A DNA stretch of 64,000 nt, taken from contig CBDBPN010000004.1 in NCBI GenBank assembly GCA_965208745.1, positions 1,426,001 to 1,490,000 on the forward strand. Direction: 5' to 3'. The translations under genes were made by a program, and so were the position numbers. The notes below the pieces were generated by a model. The model did not search any database, was not told the origin of the DNA, and saw nothing but the letters and a program-made list of their open reading frames with translations. The DNA is from VXNE01 sp965208745. Lineage in GTDB: Bacteria > Pseudomonadota > Gammaproteobacteria > Pseudomonadales > Azotimanducaceae. This document shows positions 7,884-16,245 of this stretch, piece by piece (within the stretch, counting starts at the first letter, position 1; every line of letters begins with the position of its first letter).

Positions 7884-9008
7884 ATGAACCGAATCGACTC
7901 CGTCCGTATCCGGGGCTTCCGTTCGCTGGCCGATGTCGCACTAGAGAACGTCCCGGATACCACCGTGCTGATCGGCGCCAACGGATCCGGGAAGTCCAAC
8001 TTCATCCGGTTCTTCGAGATGATGAGCTGGATGTTGCGCGTGCGCCGCCTCGCCGAGTTCGTGGCCAGGCACGGCGGGGCCAACGACCAGTTGTTCGGCG
8101 GCAGCCGCCGCACTCCGAGGATCGAGGCGGAACTATCGCTGCGGACGGACTCGGGAAGAAACGACTATCGTTTCGCGCTGACCCACGGCCACCCCGACCG
8201 CTTCTTCTTCACCGAGGAGGCGTTCCGCTTCAGCGCGGAGGCCTTCGAGCGATCCGCCGAGTGGCAGCATCTTGGCAGCGGCCATGACGAAGCGCGCATT
8301 GTCGAGGCGGCACAAACGAGAGTCGGCCCGGAGACTAACCGCAAGACCGCTTCCGTCGTCGTGCACCTGCTGCGCAACTGCGCCGCCTTCCAGTTCCACG
8401 ACACGTCCCATAGCTCGCAGATCACGCAGGATTGGGATATCGCGGACAACATGACACTACGTGCGCACGGAGGAAATCTGGCCCCGATCCTGTATCGGCT
8501 GGAGCACGAGGATGTGGAGCGATTCGACCGTATCTGCGGTTACATCGGACGAATACTCCCCGTCTTCGACCGCTTCCAACTCGAGGAAAGCTATGGGAAG
8601 ACCTCTCTGAGATGGAAACCCAAGGGCCTGGACGAAACCCTGGGTGCGCACCTGACGTCGGACGGTTCCCTCCGCTTCTTCGCCCTCGTGACCCTGCTGA
8701 ACCTGCCGGACGAGATGCTCCCGGATGTTCTCTTGCTCGACGAGCCCGAACTAGGCCTCCATCCGGCTGCAGTCACGCTCGTCGCGGACATGATCAAGTC
8801 ACTCGCTACGGAGAGGCAGGTGATCGTGGCCACCCAGTCTCCCCTGCTGGTCGATGCGTTCGACCTCGAAGAGATCGTCGTGGCCGAGTTGTGCAACCAA
8901 CGCACCGAGTTCCATCGCCTGGACCCGGCGGACTACCGGCAGTGGCTGGCGGAGGCGTTCACTACGGGCGAACTCTGGCAGAAGAACCTCATCGGCGGCC
9001 GGCCGTGA
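7884..9008 (+). CDS. AAA family ATPase (AAA_21/OLD-like, ABC-type head), partner of DUF4276
   Basis: This 374-residue ATPase has an SMC/ABC-type nucleotide-binding head: Walker A GANGSGKSN at 31-39, Walker B LLLDEPELGLHP near residue 283, and a following switch motif (ATQSPLLVDAF). It has no long coiled coil. A good Shine-Dalgarno (AAGGAAG) precedes the ATG. Its stop overlaps the start of the DUF4276 gene (GTGA). ATPase plus TOPRIM-like or DUF4276 pairs resemble abortive-infection arrangements such as OLD, AbiL and PARIS; that is knowledge of the families, not proof here. The neighbouring restriction-enzyme remnant supports an accessory defence role. Confidence 0.85.
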   Translation: MNRIDSVRIRGFRSLADVALENVPDTTVLIGANGSGKSNFIRFFEMMSWMLRVRRLAEFVARHGGANDQLFGGSRRTPRIEAELSLRTDSGRNDYRFALTHGHPDRFFFTEEAFRFSAEAFERSAEWQHLGSGHDEARIVEAAQTRVGPETNRKTASVVVHLLRNCAAFQFHDTSHSSQITQDWDIADNMTLRAHGGNLAPILYRLEHEDVERFDRICGYIGRILPVFDRFQLEESYGKTSLRWKPKGLDETLGAHLTSDGSLRFFALVTLLNLPDEMLPDVLLLDEPELGLHPAAVTLVADMIKSLATERQVIVATQSPLLVDAFDLEEIVVAELCNQRTEFHRLDPADYRQWLAEAFTTGELWQKNLIGGRP

Positions 9009-9640
9009 TCCGGGTGGCCATCTCGGTGGAGGGCCAGACCGAGGAGGAGTTCGTCAAGCGGACGCTTGCTCCGCACCTGCTGCCAAGGACCATCGACGTT
9101 CGGCCGATTCTGATCGGCAGGGCGCGTGCAGCCGGCCGTTCGGGCGGCAACGTGACGGTGGATGGACTGAGCTCGGAGATCTCGGCGCTATATCGCTCCT
9201 TTGATGTCGTGACTTCCCTGGTGGACTACTACGGGTTTCGGGACAAGGGGAGCTACATGATCGAGCAACTGGAGGAGGTTCTGCAGGATGCAGTGTCCAG
9301 ACGCGTCCGGCGCCTGAACCCCCAGCGACTCTTCCCGTACGTTCAGCGTCACGAGTTCGAGAGTTTGCTGTTCGCCGATGTCGAGGCATTCGCGACCCTC
9401 GACCCCGATGGGTCCCAGGTCGAGAGACTCCGAAGCGTGCGTGCTCGGTTCACAACCCCGGAGGACATCAACGACGACCCGGAGACCGCGCCGAGCAAGC
9501 GCATCGCGGCCACGATTCCCCGCTACCGGAAGCGCCTCCATGGCCCGGAGGTGGCGGAACGGATCGAGCTGAGCGCAATCCGCACCGAGTGTCCGCGGTT
9601 TCACCACTGGTTGACGCGACTGGAATCGCTACGGGATTGA
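9005..9640 (+). CDS. DUF4276 family protein (TOPRIM-like nuclease fold predicted)
   Basis: The 211-residue protein starts at a GTG that overlaps the ATPase stop by four bases (GTGA), so the two are translationally coupled. It begins IRVAISVEGQTEEEFVKR, the signature opening of DUF4276, with the acidic residue E-G-x-T-E. It continues with SLVDYYGF and with PYVQRHEFESLLFAD, both family hallmarks. The acid positions resemble a TOPRIM metal site. It is likely the effector of the two-gene module, with the upstream ATPase as sensor. The biochemical target is unknown. Confidence 0.88.
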   Translation: MIRVAISVEGQTEEEFVKRTLAPHLLPRTIDVRPILIGRARAAGRSGGNVTVDGLSSEISALYRSFDVVTSLVDYYGFRDKGSYMIEQLEEVLQDAVSRRVRRLNPQRLFPYVQRHEFESLLFADVEAFATLDPDGSQVERLRSVRARFTTPEDINDDPETAPSKRIAATIPRYRKRLHGPEVAERIELSAIRTECPRFHHWLTRLESLRD

Positions 9641-9665
9641 AGGCCGGGCAGGAGCCGGGGCGGAC

Positions 9666-10598
9666 TTACGACACGCGAATCCGCTCCGCCACCGCCAACG
9701 ACTCGAGCCCCTCTTCCCGCATCCCGATGTCGAGCATCGTGAGCCCGGTCGAGACCCGCTCCATGTAACCCCACTGCCAGATCGCCGTGGCGTCGACAGC
9801 GGTCGCCGCGGCCAGCATCTCGCACCGCTCGCGCGCCAGTCGCTCGGTGTCGCCGGCAAGCAGTTCCGTGCTCCACTCGCGCATGGGCACTGCGAGGTCG
9901 CAGGCCTTCTCCGCGTGGAGCCCGTCCGGGTCCACGAACTTGAAGCGGCCGCCGGCCAGCGACGGTGCCAGCAGCGCATTCTCCGCGTGGGCATCGCCGT
10001 GGACGAGCACGGCATTGGCCGGCGTGAAGGCGTCCTCCCGCTCCTCGGCGAACGAGAGCGCCCGGTCCCTGGTCGCGCGGCCGCAGGGCTCCCCCAACGC
10101 CGACCACTTCTCCTCGATGAAGTCCTTGAGCCACCGCGCCTTCTCGGCTCCGGTCATCAGCCCCTGGGCGTCGGGTACCGTCACCCAGGCATCCTCGAGC
10201 GTGCGGCATAGGGCCGCCAGTTGCGCCTCGGTGGTGGCGAAAGCGTCCCGAAGCGGCGCCCCGAGCCGTTCGAGTAGCAACGCGTTGACCGACCGGTCCC
10301 AGGCGAGGAGTTCCGCATAACCACGACCGCCGGCGAGCGCGTAGACCCTGGCCTCGCCAGAGAGGTCGCCGTATGCCGGCAGGCCGACCTTGACGACGGC
10401 TTCGCGCCCGTCCGCCAGCGTGGCCTCCGCCACCAGGCTCTCCGACCCGCCTCGCAACACCGTGCCGAAACGCGCAACCCAGGTTTCCTCCAGGTGCGCC
10501 ATCGACGCGTCGAGGGCGGCGATCCACCGCGACCCGTCATCCCCCATCGCCTCCGCGCGCATGCGGGTCGCCTCGGGAAGTTGTCGTGCGTAGGACAT
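9666..10598 (-). CDS. aminoglycoside/hydroxyurea phosphotransferase-like kinase
   Basis: This 310-residue protein of the APH(6)-type kinase family starts at MSYARQLPE. The catalytic loop LVHGDAHAENALL (H-G-D-x-H-x-x-N) is near residues 198-206 and the metal-binding FVDPDG follows near 222. The N-terminal lobe has a nucleotide-binding VVKVG lysine after the beta hairpin. Family members phosphorylate streptomycin or other small alcohols, but many chromosomal homologues have other or unknown substrates, so this should not be read as a resistance gene. It is convergent with the DUF4276 gene and divergent from the acetyltransferase at 10712. Confidence 0.85.
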   Translation of the reverse strand: MSYARQLPEATRMRAEAMGDDGSRWIAALDASMAHLEETWVARFGTVLRGGSESLVAEATLADGREAVVKVGLPAYGDLSGEARVYALAGGRGYAELLAWDRSVNALLLERLGAPLRDAFATTEAQLAALCRTLEDAWVTVPDAQGLMTGAEKARWLKDFIEEKWSALGEPCGRATRDRALSFAEEREDAFTPANAVLVHGDAHAENALLAPSLAGGRFKFVDPDGLHAEKACDLAVPMREWSTELLAGDTERLARERCEMLAAATAVDATAIWQWGYMERVSTGLTMLDIGMREEGLESLAVAERIRVS

Positions 10599-10711
10599 GG
10601 CGCGGACGTTACCTGTATGGTGACGGCGGTCAATCAACTCTGCGAACATGCGCCAGGAACAGCCGTGCCGGCGTCTGGCGTCGACGCGCAGGAATCAACA
10701 GGGGAACGCCC

Positions 10712-11929
10712 ATGCCCATCGAACTGCGCCCCGTGAGCTCCGAGGAGTTCGACCAGCTCGGCCTGCTCACGAGCTACGTCTACGGTGGCCAGCACGGCGA
10801 CGGCGCCGAGAACACGATCACCGCCACCACCCGCCCGGAGTGGACGGTGTGCGCGTTCGACGGATCGCGTCTCGTGGCAAGCTACTCCACCATCCCGTTC
10901 ACGATGCGCGCCAACGGCACGGCCGTTCCCATGGGCGGCGTGTCGGCGGTCGGCACGCTGCCCGAGTACCGCCGGCAGGGGCTGGTTCGCCGCATCACGA
11001 CACAGGCGTTCGGGGACATGCGTGAACGTGGCCAGGCCGTGGCGTCGCTCTGGGCCTCGCAGGCCGCCATCTACCAACGCTACGGGTACGCGATGGTGTC
11101 CGTGCTGCGCAACTACCGCGTCGACACGGCGGACATCGGCTTCTACGACGGCGACCCCGGGTCGAGCACGGTCGAGCGGCTGGACGTGGCATCGGGTTAC
11201 GATCTGGCAAAGCAGGTCTACATCGCCTTCATCGCCGACCGCATGTGCTACCTGCACCGGGCGCGGCCGCTCTGGCTGAACAACGCCCTCGACGAGGACG
11301 ACGCCGAGGGACCGTTACACGTCGCCGTCTCCCGCGACGCCGACGGCCAGCCCGACGGCTACGCGATCTACACGCTGCGCACCGGCAAGCGCGACCACGC
11401 GAGCCGTGGCCAGGAAATCGCGATACGGGACCTCGCGTGGCTCACGCCAGACGCGTACCGGTCGCTGTGGAGCTTCATCGGGCGTCACGACCTCGTCGGC
11501 AGCGTCCGCTGGGACAACGCGCCGTCGGACGACCCGGCCGTCGAGTACTTCATGGAACCGCGGATGCTGCATACGCGAGACTACGAGGGATTCTGGCTGC
11601 GGGTCGTCGATGCGCCCGCTGCCCTGGCCGGGCGGGGCTGGGACGTGGACGGGGAACTCTCGCTTGCGGTCTCCGAGGACACGCTGGCGCCCTGGAACGC
11701 CGGCACGTGGCATGTCGCCGTTTCGGGCGGCTCCGCGGAGGTGGCGCCCGGCGGCGGCAACCCGGACCTCTCGCTCTCGATCAAGGCCCTGGCACTTCTC
11801 TACACGGGTCGCCGCTCGGCCCGGGAGCTCGCCGCGTGGGGCATGGTCGAGGGCGAAATGTCCGCCCTGCGCCGCGCCGACGCCCTGTTCGCGACGCCGC
11901 ACGCGCCGCACTGCCCCGACCACTTCTAG
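10712..11929 (+). CDS. Eis-like GNAT family N-acetyltransferase
   Basis: The 405-residue protein starts at MPIELRPVSSEEF, with AGGGGA six to eleven bases upstream. The N-terminal GNAT domain carries the acetyl-CoA loop (VGTLPEYRRQGLVRRI, R-x-x-G-x-V type) near residues 80-95. The middle is a second degenerate GNAT fold, and the C-terminal region (ELSLAVSEDTLAPWNAGTWH onward) looks like the SCP2-type domain of the Eis family. That three-domain plan is characteristic of Eis (enhanced intracellular survival) acetyltransferases, which modify amines. The substrate is unknown. It is divergent from the kinase at 9666-10598. Confidence 0.87.
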   Translation: MPIELRPVSSEEFDQLGLLTSYVYGGQHGDGAENTITATTRPEWTVCAFDGSRLVASYSTIPFTMRANGTAVPMGGVSAVGTLPEYRRQGLVRRITTQAFGDMRERGQAVASLWASQAAIYQRYGYAMVSVLRNYRVDTADIGFYDGDPGSSTVERLDVASGYDLAKQVYIAFIADRMCYLHRARPLWLNNALDEDDAEGPLHVAVSRDADGQPDGYAIYTLRTGKRDHASRGQEIAIRDLAWLTPDAYRSLWSFIGRHDLVGSVRWDNAPSDDPAVEYFMEPRMLHTRDYEGFWLRVVDAPAALAGRGWDVDGELSLAVSEDTLAPWNAGTWHVAVSGGSAEVAPGGGNPDLSLSIKALALLYTGRRSARELAAWGMVEGEMSALRRADALFATPHAPHCPDHF

Positions 11930-11938
11930 CGCACGGCC

Positions 11939-12232
11939 GTGTCCCTTGGCGCGATCCTGATTACCACCGTCGCGCTCTTCGTGGGCCTTGGCGCCATGTA
12001 TCTCTCCTGGCGCTTCGTCTCCAGCTTGCCCGCGGACCGGCCGGGGGAACCGCTCGAAGACCAGGTAACTGAGCGGGCGGAACGGGCCCCCGCGGAGGTG
12101 GTGGAGGAGGAGGCTGACGAGCCAGAACCACAGCACCGTACGACGGCATCGGAGTGGGTCGCCGGAGCCGCCATCGCAATCGGCCTGGTCGGGCTCGCCC
12201 TCTTCATGATCCGCCAACTCGGCTCGGGCTGA
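11939..12232 (+). CDS. small two-helix membrane protein, 97 aa
   Basis: A GTG start 9 bases after the acetyltransferase stop gives a 97-residue protein. It has one hydrophobic helix at about 5-27, an acidic, Pro/Glu-rich loop (residues 30-68) and a second helix at about 73-93. Both ends probably face the same side. I do not recognise the family. The tight spacing suggests co-transcription with the genes on both sides. Confidence 0.6.
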   Translation: MSLGAILITTVALFVGLGAMYLSWRFVSSLPADRPGEPLEDQVTERAERAPAEVVEEEADEPEPQHRTTASEWVAGAAIAIGLVGLALFMIRQLGSG

Positions 12233-12265
12233 CCGCCGACGCAACACCGCAAGGAACGCACCACC

Positions 12266-13777
12266 ATGACCGTCATCGACACCCCGCTCGGCAGGATGCG
12301 CGGCGCCAGGCACCACCGCGGCCTCGCCTTCCGCGGCATCCGCTACGCCCAGGCGCCCACCGGCGCCGCGCGCTTCCGGCCACCCGCGCCCGTCGCGCCT
12401 TGGCAGGATGTCTACGACGCCACGGATTTCGGCCCCTCGGCCCCGCAGCCGGCCATGTTCGACGAGAACGCCCCGCTGCAACTCCCGGTCGAGCCGACGG
12501 ACGAGGACTGCCTGTTTCTCAACGTCTACACCCCGGCCGCCGACGGCACCCGGCGGTCGGTACTCTTCTGGATCCACGGCGGCGGCTACATCGGCGGCTC
12601 CGGGCGTGCCTACGACGGCTCGGTCTTTACCCGGGAACACGATGTCGTGGTAGTGACGATCAACTACCGCATGGGCGCCCTCGGTTTCCTGCACCTCGGA
12701 CACCTCGAGGAAGGGCTCGAGTCGTCGGTCAACAACGGGATCCTGGACCAGATCTGCGCGCTCGAGTGGACGCGCGACAACATCGCGGCGTTCGGCGGCG
12801 ACCCCGGCAACGTGCTGATCTTCGGCGAATCGGCCGGCGGCACTTCGACCGCGATGTTGCTCGGCTGCCCCCGCGCCGAAGGGCTCTTCCACAAGGCCGT
12901 GGTGCACAGCCCCCACGTGGACCTGCTGCCGGTCGGCGACGGCCACATCGATTTCGCCAACCGCTGTATCGAACGCCTTGGGGGCGACCCGGCCACCAAC
13001 GGCATGGAGACGCTGCGCGGCGCGAGTACGGACGCCCTCCTCGGCCTCATGCTGCCCGACCCGGAGCGCCCGGCCCCGCCCGCGCTGGGCCTGCGGCGCC
13101 AGGACAACGTGAGCTTCTCGCCCGCGATCGACGGCGCCCTGATCCCGGCCCCGGTCGCCGATACGATCGCTGCCCGCGGCACCGGCAACGTGCCGTTCCT
13201 GGGCGGCGGCTGCCGGCACGAGGGCACGCTGTTCGCCGACATGATCCTGCCGCCCGAAGTGACCGCGGACGAGGCCGCCGACCTGCTCCGGACCGAAGGC
13301 TGCGACCCGGACCGGACGCCGGCGGCCTACGAACGCTTCGCCCCCGGCGCGGACCCGCGGCGCAAGCTCGTGTACCTGCTCACCGACACCATGTTCCGCA
13401 ACTCCATGGTCCGCATCCTCGAGGCCGCCGCGGACGCCGGCTCCCGGTGCTGGTCGTGGATGTGCACGTGGGAGACGGACATCCCCGACCTGCGCTCCAC
13501 CCATGCCATCGAACTCATGTTCCTGTGGGGATGGGGCCACGATCCCGCGATGCCGGCCATGGTGCGGTTCACCGGGACCGGGGCTCCGGAGGATCTCGGC
13601 CCCGCGATGCGGGAGTACTGGGTGACCTTCGCCCGCACCGGTGTCCCGAGCGCCGCCGGAGAGCCCGAGTGGACGCCGTACGATACGACCCGACGGCCCG
13701 TGCTCGTGCTCGACGCCGAGCGCCGCATGGAGGACGACCTCGACGGCGCCGTGCGGGAACTCTGGTTCAGCGCATAG
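12266..13777 (+). CDS. type B carboxylesterase (alpha/beta hydrolase)
   Basis: This 503-residue protein belongs to the carboxylesterase/cholinesterase family. It starts with the typical core-entry segment TPLGRMRGARHHRGLAFRGI and has DEDCLFLNVYTP, the oxyanion loop WIHGGGYIGGSG and the nucleophile elbow GESAGG, with Ser189 as catalytic serine. There is no signal peptide, so it acts in the cytoplasm. The acidic and His members of the triad should follow in the second half (the GGCRHEGTLFAD region is the conserved acid side). The ester substrate is unknown. It sits upstream of two acyl-CoA dehydrogenases on the same strand. Confidence 0.9.
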   Translation: MTVIDTPLGRMRGARHHRGLAFRGIRYAQAPTGAARFRPPAPVAPWQDVYDATDFGPSAPQPAMFDENAPLQLPVEPTDEDCLFLNVYTPAADGTRRSVLFWIHGGGYIGGSGRAYDGSVFTREHDVVVVTINYRMGALGFLHLGHLEEGLESSVNNGILDQICALEWTRDNIAAFGGDPGNVLIFGESAGGTSTAMLLGCPRAEGLFHKAVVHSPHVDLLPVGDGHIDFANRCIERLGGDPATNGMETLRGASTDALLGLMLPDPERPAPPALGLRRQDNVSFSPAIDGALIPAPVADTIAARGTGNVPFLGGGCRHEGTLFADMILPPEVTADEAADLLRTEGCDPDRTPAAYERFAPGADPRRKLVYLLTDTMFRNSMVRILEAAADAGSRCWSWMCTWETDIPDLRSTHAIELMFLWGWGHDPAMPAMVRFTGTGAPEDLGPAMREYWVTFARTGVPSAAGEPEWTPYDTTRRPVLVLDAERRMEDDLDGAVRELWFSA

Positions 13778-13851
13778 GGCCCACGGCCGGCCGCTGCCGG
13801 CGGGACGCCCTGTAGTACGATTGAGCGTCCACTCCACCGGGAGCGTCCACG

Positions 13852-15090
13852 TTGGATCTCGCCTATAGTTCCGAGTACGCGGCCTTCCGCGATGAAGTGC
13901 GCGGCTTCCTCGAGTCCCATCGGCACCTGGCCCCCACCGGTCTGCAGCGCGGCAAACCCACCGAGGAGGCCAGGGCGTGGCAGCAACTGCTCATCGAGCA
14001 CGGCTATGCCGCCCGCACGATCCCGAAGGAGTACGGCGGTTACGGCGCCGAACCCGACATCCTGAAGTCGCACATCATCGCCGAGGAGTTCGGCAGGGCC
14101 CGGGTCCGTCCCGGCCACGACGGCGACAACCGTCTCGTGCCGACCCTGCTCGAACTCGGCACCGAAGAGCAGAAGCGCACCTACATCCCGCCCACGATCC
14201 GCGGCGCGATGACGTGGTGCCAGGGCTACTCCGAACCGGGCTCCGGATCGGACCTCGCCTCTCTCTCGACGAAGGCGGAGGTGGATGGCGACGACTTCGT
14301 CATCAACGGACAGAAGATCTGGACCTCGGGGGCGCAGTACGCCGACATGATCTTCTGCCTGGTGCGCACGGAGCCGGACGCGCCCAAGCACCAGGGCATC
14401 AGCTACCTGCTCTTCCCGATGGACACGCCCGGCATCGAGGTGCGGCCGCTCGTGACCATGACGGGGGAAGCCACGTTCAACGAGACGTTCTTCACGGACG
14501 TGCGCGTGCCGACCAGCCAGCTCGTCGGCCGGCGGGGCGAGGGCTGGTTCGTCGCCAACGCCACGCTGAAGCACGAGCGCGGCGGCCTCGGAGATCCGAA
14601 CCAGGCCGAGGGCCGGTTCCACCAGATCGTCGAAATGATGCGGGAGGAGACCCTGGACGGGCGGCCGCTGATGTCCCGGGCGGCGTACCGCGACCGCCTG
14701 GTGGCCCTGCAGGGCCAGATGCTCGCCATGAAGTTCAACGGCATGCGCGTGCTCACGCACAACATCCGCGACGAAGAACCCGGGCTGCCGCGCTGGATCG
14801 TCAAGCTGAACGGCTGCGAGCTCAACCACCGGATGGCGGAGATGGCCATCGACATCCTCGGCGAACTGGGCGTGCTGTATCCCCCGAAGGGATTCGGGGG
14901 CCATCGTGACGAGGACATCCCGCACCTCCGGGACGCCGGCGTCTGGCAGCAGCGTTACATGTTGGACCTCGGCCTCATCATCGGCGGTGGCACGGCGCAG
15001 ATCCAGAAGAACATGATCGGCGAACGCGCCCTCGGACTGCCCAAGGAGCCGAAGGTCGCCGACCCCCGCTTCGGCGGCGAGGCCGCCTGA
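13852..15090 (+). CDS. acyl-CoA dehydrogenase, first of a coupled pair
   Basis: The 412-residue FAD enzyme starts with TTG (LDLAYSSEYAAFRDEV). It has the N-terminal helical domain with GGYGAEP, the middle beta domain with WCQGYSEPGSGSDLASL (FAD/acyl-CoA contact) and WTSGAQYADMIFCLVRT, and a C-terminal helical domain ending in the nucleotide-binding GGGTAQIQKNMIGERALGLP. Its stop overlaps the next acyl-CoA dehydrogenase by one base (TGATG). Adjacent, unequal acyl-CoA dehydrogenases often form alpha2beta2 heterotetramers that act on bulky CoA esters such as steroid side chains. That pairing is inference here. Confidence 0.92.
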   Translation: MDLAYSSEYAAFRDEVRGFLESHRHLAPTGLQRGKPTEEARAWQQLLIEHGYAARTIPKEYGGYGAEPDILKSHIIAEEFGRARVRPGHDGDNRLVPTLLELGTEEQKRTYIPPTIRGAMTWCQGYSEPGSGSDLASLSTKAEVDGDDFVINGQKIWTSGAQYADMIFCLVRTEPDAPKHQGISYLLFPMDTPGIEVRPLVTMTGEATFNETFFTDVRVPTSQLVGRRGEGWFVANATLKHERGGLGDPNQAEGRFHQIVEMMREETLDGRPLMSRAAYRDRLVALQGQMLAMKFNGMRVLTHNIRDEEPGLPRWIVKLNGCELNHRMAEMAIDILGELGVLYPPKGFGGHRDEDIPHLRDAGVWQQRYMLDLGLIIGGGTAQIQKNMIGERALGLPKEPKVADPRFGGEAA

Positions 15091-16172
15091 TGGAGTTCGC
15101 GCTCAACGAAGAGCAGCGCATGTTGCAGGAGAGCGTGCGCGGCTATCTCGAGGCGTCCTGCCCACTCGACCGCGTTCGCGCGGCGGCCGAGGCTGGAGAC
15201 ACCCGTCCCGCCGATCTGTGGGACGGCCTCGTCGAACTCGGCGTCCACGCCATCGTCGTGCCGGAGGAGTACGGCGGCGTCGGGCTCGGCCACCTCGAGG
15301 CCGCGCTGGTGGCGGAGTGCCTCGGCGGCGCCGTCGCACCCGCGCCCTATGTCGGCTCTTCCGTGATGGCCCCGCTCGCCCTGGCGCTGGCCGGCAGCGA
15401 CGGCCAGAAGGACGAATGGCTGCCCCGGATCGCGCGGGGCGGGACGGTGTTCGGGGTCGGCGTGACGGAGCAGATCGGCAGCCGGGAGTCCGGCGGCGTG
15501 ACGGCGAATAGCGGAAGGCTGACCGGCAAGGCCATGTTCGTACTGGACGGCGCCGACGCGGACATGCTGCTGATCGCGGACGATACCGGAGCACTGCACA
15601 TCACGCCCGCGGCGGACGCCGACATGCGACGCCTGCCCACCATCGACCGCACCCGCTCCACGTCGGAGGTTCGCCTGGAGGCAACACCCGCCGACGTGCT
15701 GCCGGATTCGACCGACAGTGGCGCGCCACTCCTCGCTGCCATAGACGCCGGCCGCACGATGCTTGCGGCGGACACGCTCGGCGCGGCGCAGAGCATGCTC
15801 GACCAGGCCGTCGCGTATGCGAAGGAGCGCCGCCAGTTCAACCGGGTCATCGGATCGTTCCAGGCCGTGAAGCACCTGTGCGCGGAAATGGCCTCCGCCC
15901 TGGAACCGTGCCGCTCGCTCGTGTGGTACGCCGCCCACGCCGCGCGGGCGATTCCGGACGAATCGAGGCTCATGGCATGCCAAGCGAAGGCCCACCTGGC
16001 CGAGGTCGGCCGCTTCGTCGCGCGCACGGCGACGGAGGTGCACGGCGGCATGGGGTTCACGGACCTGCTGGGGCTGCACTACTGGTTCAAGCGGATCGGC
16101 CTGGACCGCCAGTTGCTCGGCGCGCCCGAGATCGTGCGCGAGGAGGCGGCGAAGGTACAGGGGTGGGTCTGA
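15090..16172 (+). CDS. acyl-CoA dehydrogenase, second of a coupled pair
   Basis: The 360-residue protein starts at an ATG that shares a base with the stop of the previous gene. The N-terminal helices (FALNEEQRMLQESVRGYL) and GVGLGHLEA are typical. The middle domain is shorter and lacks the usual W-x-T-S-G loop seen in its partner; the C-terminal domain has the RxQF motif (ERRQFNRVIGSFQAVKH) and EVHGGMGFTDLLGLHYWFKR. In heterotetrameric enzymes one subunit keeps FAD contacts and the other the catalytic base, so a weakened middle domain fits a partner subunit. The CoA ester oxidised is unknown. Confidence 0.9.
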   Translation: MEFALNEEQRMLQESVRGYLEASCPLDRVRAAAEAGDTRPADLWDGLVELGVHAIVVPEEYGGVGLGHLEAALVAECLGGAVAPAPYVGSSVMAPLALALAGSDGQKDEWLPRIARGGTVFGVGVTEQIGSRESGGVTANSGRLTGKAMFVLDGADADMLLIADDTGALHITPAADADMRRLPTIDRTRSTSEVRLEATPADVLPDSTDSGAPLLAAIDAGRTMLAADTLGAAQSMLDQAVAYAKERRQFNRVIGSFQAVKHLCAEMASALEPCRSLVWYAAHAARAIPDESRLMACQAKAHLAEVGRFVARTATEVHGGMGFTDLLGLHYWFKRIGLDRQLLGAPEIVREEAAKVQGWV

Positions 16173-16245
16173 GACAGGATTGAAGAGAAGGCATGACAAC
16201 GTCGCGCGGCTGGAGAATCTATCGCAACGTGCGGGGAGAGGGGCC

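Noticed and set aside
9666..10598. An antibiotic resistance gene call for the aminoglycoside kinase-like protein
   Set aside because: The kinase fold and motifs are clear, but chromosomal members of this family often have other substrates and nothing here marks mobility.
11315..13837. An 840-codon open frame on the minus strand opposite the carboxylesterase
   Set aside because: The plus strand encodes the acetyltransferase, a small membrane protein and a complete esterase. The minus frame has no recognisable domain and low-complexity composition.
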